Below are positions 59,202 through 64,000 of a stretch of 64,000 nt of DNA, one piece after another. The position numbers and the translations under genes were made by a program. Position 1 is the first letter of the stretch. Each line of letters begins with the position of its first letter. Origin of the DNA: Nocardia paucivorans NBRC 100373 (GTDB taxonomy: Bacteria; Actinomycetota; Actinomycetes; Mycobacteriales; Mycobacteriaceae); assembly GCF_000308675.1 (NCBI RefSeq), contig NZ_BAGE01000127.1:37481-101480 (forward strand), in the 5' to 3' direction. A model generated the notes under the pieces. The model was not told the origin of the DNA. It did no database searches and was given only the letters and a program-made list of their open reading frames with translations.

Positions 59202-59325
59202 AACGCGGCCGGCCGCACATCCCCCCATGCGGGCCGGTCCCGTTCGGATCGTCGTCCCCCTGCCGGTCCGAACCTGAACAGGTGCCACCGGGCTTTCCCC
59301 CCGAGTCCGGTGGCACCGCCTTTTA
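59202..59325 (+). ncRNA. 6C small RNA
   Basis: A -10-like TAGTAT (59192-59197) is followed by about 120 bases that fold into successive hairpins. The first is a GGCCG/CGGCC-type stem with loop CCCCCC (59221-59226). The second, GTTCGGA/TCCGAAC, has CCCCC in its loop (59256-59260). The third has arms GGTGCCACCGG (59281-59291) and CCGGTGGCACC (59307-59317) with loop CCCCCC (59297-59302), followed by CTTTTAT and acting as terminator. Two or more hairpins with six-C loops define the actinobacterial 6C RNA (B11 in mycobacteria), a regulator of division and DNA-replication genes acting by C-rich loop pairing to G-rich ribosome sites. Confidence 0.75.
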
Positions 59326-59526
59326 TGGCCCGCTGGTGGACCGGGATGGATCTGTCGACCTCGCCTCCATGCTCGGGCCGACGTCTTCGAAGTCGAGATT
59401 CCACGCTGTTGTGATTCCGTAACAGGTGTGCGGCCGGGAAGCGGCCGTGGGCGGGCGCGGGTGTGCGAGTATGGCTCCTGCTTCATCCAGAGTTTGTCCG
59501 TTCACATCGCATGAAGGGAAGCTCAG

Positions 59527-60018
59527 ATGGCACAAGAATCCACTGCTGTCGCCAACCGCAACAACGTCCAGGAGTCTCAGGGCTTCGAGGTGCTGCGGAT
59601 GGGCCTCGACGAGGCGCGGCAGGAGTTGCAGAGCGCTCGGCAGTACGCCCAGCAGGCGCAGAACCTGTCCCGCCAGGCGCAGCAGCAGGCGCGTCAGGTT
59701 CAGTACCAGGCCCAGGTGGCGCAGAATGATGCCAACCAGGCCGTTCAGCAGGCCCAGCAAGCGCGTCAGCAGGCGATTCAGTCGCAGAACCAGGCCCAGC
59801 AGGCCCAGAGCGAGGCCGATCGGGCGCAGAACCAGGCCCAGCAGGCCCAGAGCGAGGCCAACCAGGCCAACCAGCGCGCCCAGTCGGCGCAGGATCAGGC
59901 CGATCAGGCCGCTCAGCTGGCTCAGCAGGCGGAGGATCAGGCCAACCGTTCCCAGGATCGCATCATGCAGTGGGAGCTGCAGATGCATCAAATGCGTCAG
60001 CAGCTGCAGATGCGCTAG
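59527..60018 (+). CDS. Gln/Ala-rich coiled-coil protein, 163 aa
   Basis: ATG 59527 with GAAGG upstream. After about 20 residues the whole chain is a heptad-patterned QA-rich coiled coil: RQYAQQAQNLSRQAQQQARQ, VQYQAQVAQNDANQAVQQAQ, with two near-identical blocks NQAQQAQSEADRAQ and NQAQQAQSEANQAN around 98-120. It has no membrane segment or signal peptide. Composition suggests a long helical rod or filament former. It precedes the cytoplasmic subtilisin; two hairpin terminators separate them. Function unknown. Confidence 0.75.
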   Translation: MAQESTAVANRNNVQESQGFEVLRMGLDEARQELQSARQYAQQAQNLSRQAQQQARQVQYQAQVAQNDANQAVQQAQQARQQAIQSQNQAQQAQSEADRAQNQAQQAQSEANQANQRAQSAQDQADQAAQLAQQAEDQANRSQDRIMQWELQMHQMRQQLQMR

Positions 60019-60027
60019 GAATGGTGC

Positions 60028-60093
60028 CATCGAACTTTTGTTCGATGACATTCCGAGGTAGATGCCACCAGATCCGTGTGATCTGGTGGCATC
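60028..60093 (+). terminator. two hairpins after the coiled-coil gene
   Basis: CATCGAAC-TTTT-GTTCGATG (60028-60047) and a 14-bp perfect stem GATGCCACCAGATC/GATCTGGTGGCATC with a 5-base loop (60061-60093). There is no long U-tract, but the second is a strong actinomycete-type terminator. The rest of 60094-60414 shows no gene. Confidence 0.75.
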
Positions 60094-60414
60094 AACCGTT
60101 TCGGGGCACTGTGGGCTCCGGAAGTGCGGCCGGGGGTGTTCGGCGGGTGGTTCTCGCAGTCGTTCGCCGAGGCCGGAACACCGAGCAGGGGCGTGCCGGT
60201 CATCCGGGTTGATAGCCGAGTGCCTCCGTGTTCGGCTCCGTTCATCGGGGATGAGCGCATGGGTGCGGCGTCGTCCCGCGCAATGCGTTTCCGATGTCGT
60301 GGATGGTGGCGGAACCGGTGATGCCTGCCGCGGCTTGTGGGCGGGGTGTTCGAGGGCCGGTGGTGTCGGCGAATTTCGTTGTCTTATTGATCGATTCCGC
60401 GTCGGAAGGGCAGG

Positions 60415-61740
60415 ATGGCGGATATGCGAGTCGTGCTCCAGCTCCGCCCCGACGCCGAGCTGATTTCCGCCCTGGCGGATTCCGCCACCGGCGTGGCCTC
60501 CTCCGATGTGGCCGGCGAGTTGCCCGAATTCGCTGTGGACAGCGCCTTTTCCCCCGTGCTGTTACCGGATGACGGTGTGCGGATGAGCGATTCGCTGCGC
60601 TCTGATGCTGCGTCGCTGGTGGTTCGTGGGGAGATACCCGATGATGATGCCGGGGCCTTCGCAGCGTTGTCCGATGCACCGGGGGTCGTGGGGGTGTTCG
60701 CCGACCCGATCATCCAACCGGTGCTCACCTGCGGCGGCGACGCCGCGGTCGGCGACTGGAAAGAGGTCGGCACCCTGTTGCGGCGCGATGATTTGCGCGC
60801 GGCCGGGCTCACCGGGGAGGGGGTGGCGGTGGCCGTCCTGGACACCGGGATCAACGCCACCAAGGTGACCCAGATCAGCGGTAAACAGATCACCATCGAT
60901 GCCGCGCGTAGTTGGAATCCGGCCGGTGTCACCGGAACCGCGGGCAAGTTCGAGGTCGACCACGGCACCATGTGCGCGTTCGACGCGCTCATCGCCGCCC
61001 CCGAGGCATCGTTCATCGATATCCCGTTGCTGCGCAGCACCCGGGAGGGCGGCAGTGAGCTGGACGGTCTGCTGTCCGACGCGCTCGCCGCATTCGCCCA
61101 TCTGCGCCGGGTTCTCGACGAGCAGCCCGCCGAGCGGCGGGCGCTGGTTATCAGCAACAGCTGGGGATCGTTCTCGCCGCGGTGGGACTTCCCGGTGGGG
61201 CAGCCCGGCAATTACTCCGACAACCCGAACCATCCGTTCAATGTGATCGTCGGCTCCCTGGACGCGGCGGGCGCCGATATCCTCTTCGCCGCCGGTAATT
61301 GTGGACGCGACTGCCCCGACGGGCGATGCGCCTACCCCGAGCGGCCGATATCCGGAGCCAACTCGCATCCGAGCGTGCTGTCCGTGGGCGGTGTCGACAC
61401 CACCGGGCAACGGGTGGGGTATTCGTCCCAGGGGCCGGGTCGGCTCTCGGAGCGTAAACCGGACATCTGCTCCTATACGCATTTTCTCGGCTCCACCGCC
61501 TTCGGCGCGAACGAACCCGATACCGGTACCTCGGCGGCCTGCCCGGTGTTGGCCGGTCTGGTCGGTGCGATACGAACGGAATGGTCGGCGACGGCATTGC
61601 CGCCGGCGAAACTGCGGGAACTTCTTTTCCGCACAGCGACCGACAAGGGTGGCAATGGGTTCGACCACGACTACGGGCACGGTATAGCCGACGCCGGCGC
61701 TCTCCTCGCCGAACTCGAGGAAATCGGCAAGCGCGCGTAG
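60415..61740 (+). CDS. subtilisin-family (S8) serine protease without signal peptide, 441 aa
   Basis: ATG 60415 behind GGAAGGGCAGG. Residues 1-105 resemble an I9-type prodomain ending in VVGVFADPIIQPV. The catalytic domain has Asp143 (VAVLDTGIN), His183 (EVDHGTMCAF), oxyanion Asn295 (FAAGNCGRDC) and Ser373 (TGTSAACPVLAG), i.e. a complete triad. No signal peptide or anchor precedes it, so it should act in the cytoplasm or be exported by a non-Sec route. An unusual cysteine-rich loop CGRDCPDGRC follows the Asn. A small I9-like gene lies 10 bases downstream. Confidence 0.85.
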   Translation: MADMRVVLQLRPDAELISALADSATGVASSDVAGELPEFAVDSAFSPVLLPDDGVRMSDSLRSDAASLVVRGEIPDDDAGAFAALSDAPGVVGVFADPIIQPVLTCGGDAAVGDWKEVGTLLRRDDLRAAGLTGEGVAVAVLDTGINATKVTQISGKQITIDAARSWNPAGVTGTAGKFEVDHGTMCAFDALIAAPEASFIDIPLLRSTREGGSELDGLLSDALAAFAHLRRVLDEQPAERRALVISNSWGSFSPRWDFPVGQPGNYSDNPNHPFNVIVGSLDAAGADILFAAGNCGRDCPDGRCAYPERPISGANSHPSVLSVGGVDTTGQRVGYSSQGPGRLSERKPDICSYTHFLGSTAFGANEPDTGTSAACPVLAGLVGAIRTEWSATALPPAKLRELLFRTATDKGGNGFDHDYGHGIADAGALLAELEEIGKRA

Positions 61741-61750
61741 CGTAGGAAGC

Positions 61751-61990
61751 ATGCCGCTGCTCACCATCAGGCTCCCACGAGGCTCCGGGCTGGCCGACGC
61801 GTTGCGGAAACTGCGGCTCGTCGAAGAAGAGGTGGACGGTGATTACGGGTTGATCGAGGTCGATCCCGATTCGGGCCTGTTCGCGCTGCGGGTGAGTGAG
61901 GCGGCGGCGCACCGGCTCGCTGCGGATACTGCGGCCACGGTATTCGCCGACCCGCGGATCGAACCCACCGAGGACCCGGACTCGAAGTGA
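61751..61990 (+). CDS. small I9-prodomain-like protein, 79 aa (putative protease inhibitor/chaperone)
   Basis: ATG 61751 follows GTAGGAAGC, 10 bases after the protease stop. The 79 residues (MPLLTIRLPRGSGLADALRK, SGLFALRVSEAAAHRLAADT) end TVFADPRIEPTEDPDSK. That VFADPxIxP string is also found at the end of the protease's own N-terminal region, which supports a shared prodomain fold. I9 domains inhibit and help fold subtilases. A free-standing copy could hold this cytoplasmic protease in check. Confidence 0.65.
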   Translation: MPLLTIRLPRGSGLADALRKLRLVEEEVDGDYGLIEVDPDSGLFALRVSEAAAHRLAADTAATVFADPRIEPTEDPDSK

Positions 61991-62114
61991 ACCGGACCGG
62001 ACGCGGGCGATGTCCTGGTCCGCCGATCTCGAGGAGGGCAATGGCCGAATATATCGATCCGGCGGCACGGTCCCGTCCTACAGTGGAGGCAGGCACAGGA
62101 GTGAGGAGCCTCAT

Positions 62115-63581
62115 ATGGGCGGGAATGTCCGGCCGTCGATTCTGGTGATCGGTGCCGGCTTCGGCGGGATCGGTGTGGCGATAGAGCTACGCCGTCACGG
62201 TTTCGACGACATCACAATCCTGGAGAAGGCGAGCGATCTGGGCGGGGTGTGGCGGGAGAACACCTATCCCGGTGCGGCCTGCGATGTCCCGTCGCCACTG
62301 TATTCCTATTCTTTCGAACCGAAACCGGATTGGCCGCAACGCTATTCCGGACAGGCAGCCATCCACGACTATCTGAAAGGCGTGGCCCGGCGGCACGGTC
62401 TGCTCGAACGAATCGAGTTCGGTGCGGAGGTCACCGAGGCCGGATTCGACGAGCAGACCGGACGCTGGGAAATCCGCACCGCCGACGGCGCCACCCGCAC
62501 CGCGGACGTGCTGATCTCCGCGGTGGGGCAGCTGTCGCGTCCCGCCCTGCCCAGCATCCCCGGTATCGAGACGTTCCCCGGCCCCGCCTTCCACTCCGCG
62601 CTCTGGGATCACGAGGTGGATCTCACCGGTAAGCGGGTGGTGAGCATCGGCACCGGTGCCAGTGCCATCCAATACATTCCGGCCATTCAGCCGGAGGTCG
62701 GGCATCTGACCGTGTTCCAGCGCAGCGCGCCCTGGATTCTGCCGAAGTTCGACACCAACTATTCACCGTTGCAGCACAAGGTGTTCGCCAGGATTCCGGG
62801 GGCGCTGTCGGTGGAGCGGCTCGGCTGGTGGTTGGTCGCGGAGGTGTCCTCCCTCGGGCTCGTCGACGTCCCGTGGATTGCCAAGGCGGTGTCCCGGATC
62901 TGCGCGCGACACCTGCGCAAGAGTGTGGCGGACCCGCGATTGCGCGCCGCGCTCACCCCCGACTATCCGGTGGCCTGTAAACGCATCCTGTTCTCCAGCG
63001 ACTATTATCCGGCGCTCACCCAACCGAATGTAACGGTGGAGACCACGCCGATCGCCGAGATCACCCCTCAGGGGGTGCGCACCACCGACGGTCGGCTGCA
63101 CGAGGCCGATGTGATCGTCTACGGCACCGGGTTCAAGGGCACCGAATTCCTGTGGCCGATGCGGGTACGCGGTCGCGGCGGCCGGGAACTGGCCGATTCC
63201 TGGTCCGAGGGTGCGCACGCCTACTACGGGATGACGGTGCCGGAATTCCCGAATCTGTTCATGGTGTATGGACCGAACACCAATCTCGGTGTGGGTTCCA
63301 TCATCTACATGATCGAATCCCAGGCCCGCTATATCCGTCAGGCCCTGCGCCTGCTCGTCGAACACCCCGGCCGGGTGCTCGAGGTCCGTGCCGATGTCGA
63401 GCAGGAGTTCAACGAGACCTTGCAGCAGCGGCTCGGCCGCAGTGTGTGGAACTTCTGCACCAGTTGGTATCGCAACGCAGCCGGACGGATCACCAACAAT
63501 TGGCCGGGCACGGTCACGAGTTACCGTCGCCGTGTTCGCAAACTCGATCCGGACGACTACACCCTCACACCCGCGGCCTGA
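62115..63581 (+). CDS. flavin-containing (Baeyer-Villiger-type) monooxygenase, 488 aa
   Basis: ATG 62115 has GAGGAG upstream. FAD Rossmann motif GAGFGGIG (13-20), GGVWRENTYPGAACDVPSPLYSYSF, the BVMO fingerprint FPGPAFHSALW (FxGxxxHxxxW), then the NADPH motif IGTGASAIQYIPAI. The C-terminus (NLFMVYGPNTNLGVGSIIYMIESQ) is usual for cyclohexanone/steroid-type BVMOs of nocardiae. It oxidises ketones to esters using NADPH and O2. It is monocistronic as far as visible. Confidence 0.9.
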   Translation: MGGNVRPSILVIGAGFGGIGVAIELRRHGFDDITILEKASDLGGVWRENTYPGAACDVPSPLYSYSFEPKPDWPQRYSGQAAIHDYLKGVARRHGLLERIEFGAEVTEAGFDEQTGRWEIRTADGATRTADVLISAVGQLSRPALPSIPGIETFPGPAFHSALWDHEVDLTGKRVVSIGTGASAIQYIPAIQPEVGHLTVFQRSAPWILPKFDTNYSPLQHKVFARIPGALSVERLGWWLVAEVSSLGLVDVPWIAKAVSRICARHLRKSVADPRLRAALTPDYPVACKRILFSSDYYPALTQPNVTVETTPIAEITPQGVRTTDGRLHEADVIVYGTGFKGTEFLWPMRVRGRGGRELADSWSEGAHAYYGMTVPEFPNLFMVYGPNTNLGVGSIIYMIESQARYIRQALRLLVEHPGRVLEVRADVEQEFNETLQQRLGRSVWNFCTSWYRNAAGRITNNWPGTVTSYRRRVRKLDPDDYTLTPAA

Positions 63582-63835
63582 CCGAAGTGGCATGACCTCC
63601 CCGGTGGGTGGGTCCGCCCCGCGTGCTCGCGGAGATCGGACCGGACGGCAGTATCGTCCACCCGCGCCGATCCGAGAGGATTTCGTTTCTCGGATAGCGG
63701 TGTATCGAGGTCTTCGCCGAGGGTGCTGACGAAATGGCAGGTGGTGGCCATGGTATAGGTATCAGCGTGTCATAGCCGATATGCGATACCGGCCGCCCGG
63801 CCGGGGGAACGGGATCGACCGGGATGGAGGTACTG

Positions 63836-64000
63836 GTGGGCGACACGACCGTGGTGACCGGTGGGTGCGATGGTGCCGTGCGTGGGGCCGCTCCTACCTG
63901 GCACGCCGAGTTGTCCGACCTCATGGTCCCGCTCGCCGAACGGCTTCCGATGGATGTCATGGTCGGGGTGACCGTGTGGCTCGACAACGAGCCCCGGGTG
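63836..64000 (+). CDS. 5' part of a hypothetical gene running off the right edge
   Basis: GTG 63836 is preceded by GGAGG at 63826-63830 (the ATG at 63824 lies within the binding site). Readable: MGDTTVVTGGCDGAVRGAAP, TWHAELSDLMVPLAERLPMD, VMVGVTVWLDNEPRV. A hydrophobic strand and two helices are visible; no family can be named. The 254 bases before it hold no gene. Confidence 0.5.
   Translation, partial: MGDTTVVTGGCDGAVRGAAPTWHAELSDLMVPLAERLPMDVMVGVTVWLDNEPRV

Noticed and set aside
57196..59414. Long Val/Gly-rich plus-strand frames opposite the toxin
   Set aside because: Low-complexity shadows of the Pro/Ser/Thr linker; the minus frame contains recognisable domains at both ends.
59527..60018. 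QA-rich repeat protein as an ice-binding or antifreeze protein
   Set aside because: The heptad pattern and charged positions fit a coiled coil; there is no regular TxT or 11-residue Thr-Ala ice-binding period.

Overview
The window looks like chromosomal DNA of a mycolic-acid actinomycete, most probably Nocardia. This rests on very high G+C with G/C-rich third codon positions, frequent GTG starts, an F420-type (Ddn-like) oxidoreductase, a PatA-type PIM acyltransferase, a DesA-type acyl-ACP desaturase, a RafH-like ribosome hibernation factor, a WXG100-like N-terminus on a large toxin, and a dense set of TetR, MerR, WYL and XRE/MmyB regulators. No rRNA, tRNA or CRISPR array was seen. One 6C-type small RNA is visible.

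Layout. 1-7.8 kb: a small HTH protein, an exported TAP-like hydrolase, a methyltransferase, a broken MmyB regulator, an exported LAS-type peptidase, a propeller protein and a Ddn-like protein. 7.8-12.3 kb: an accessory insertion holding an IS5 transposase remnant, a diverged direct repeat and a single large helicase-coiled-coil-PLD protein resembling type II Mokosh anti-phage defence. The insertion abuts the 3' half of a TetR gene. 12.5-20.2 kb: a zincin-like protein, RibD-type reductase, RidA/WYL divergent pair with a perfect operator, DJ-1 protein, DUF6924 protein and a TetR-SDR operon behind twin palindromes. 20.5-31.7 kb: a NarL-type two-component pair, a three-gene operon for a regulated ArsB/NhaD-type transporter, an SSADH/tartrate dehydrogenase operon behind a GntR-type palindrome, a frameshifted TetR gene and a divergent alcohol dehydrogenase/TetR pair.

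31.7-49.6 kb is a mosaic of intact metabolic genes and gene debris: RCC1, STAND NTPase, saccharopine dehydrogenase, pentapeptide and 2Fe-2S remnants, and a DUF6301 gene with an extra G. Regulator and target lie together repeatedly here: MerR/class IV aminotransferase, MerR/HSL-type esterase, a MerR-HEAT fusion with a HEAT protein, and TetR/membrane proteins/glycosidase. The three MerR loci share the 19-bp-spacer promoter geometry of that family, and two of the target genes appear leaderless. PatA, DesA and RafH also lie here.

49.2-64 kb: ArsR with a SulP transporter, then a contact-toxin locus on the minus strand. A 33-codon ORF is coupled to a 1174-residue WXG100-like protein with a C-terminal ADP-ribosyltransferase domain, followed by a candidate immunity gene, a decayed copy of it and a 369-residue effector-like protein. 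Next come the 6C RNA, a Gln/Ala-rich coiled-coil protein, a cytoplasmic subtilisin with an I9-like prodomain, a free-standing I9-like small protein, a Baeyer-Villiger-type monooxygenase and the start of one further gene.

Three otherwise readable genes (MmyB, TetR, DUF6301) are each broken by one surplus base in a G/C homopolymer. This could be real decay, slippage-prone switching or assembly error.
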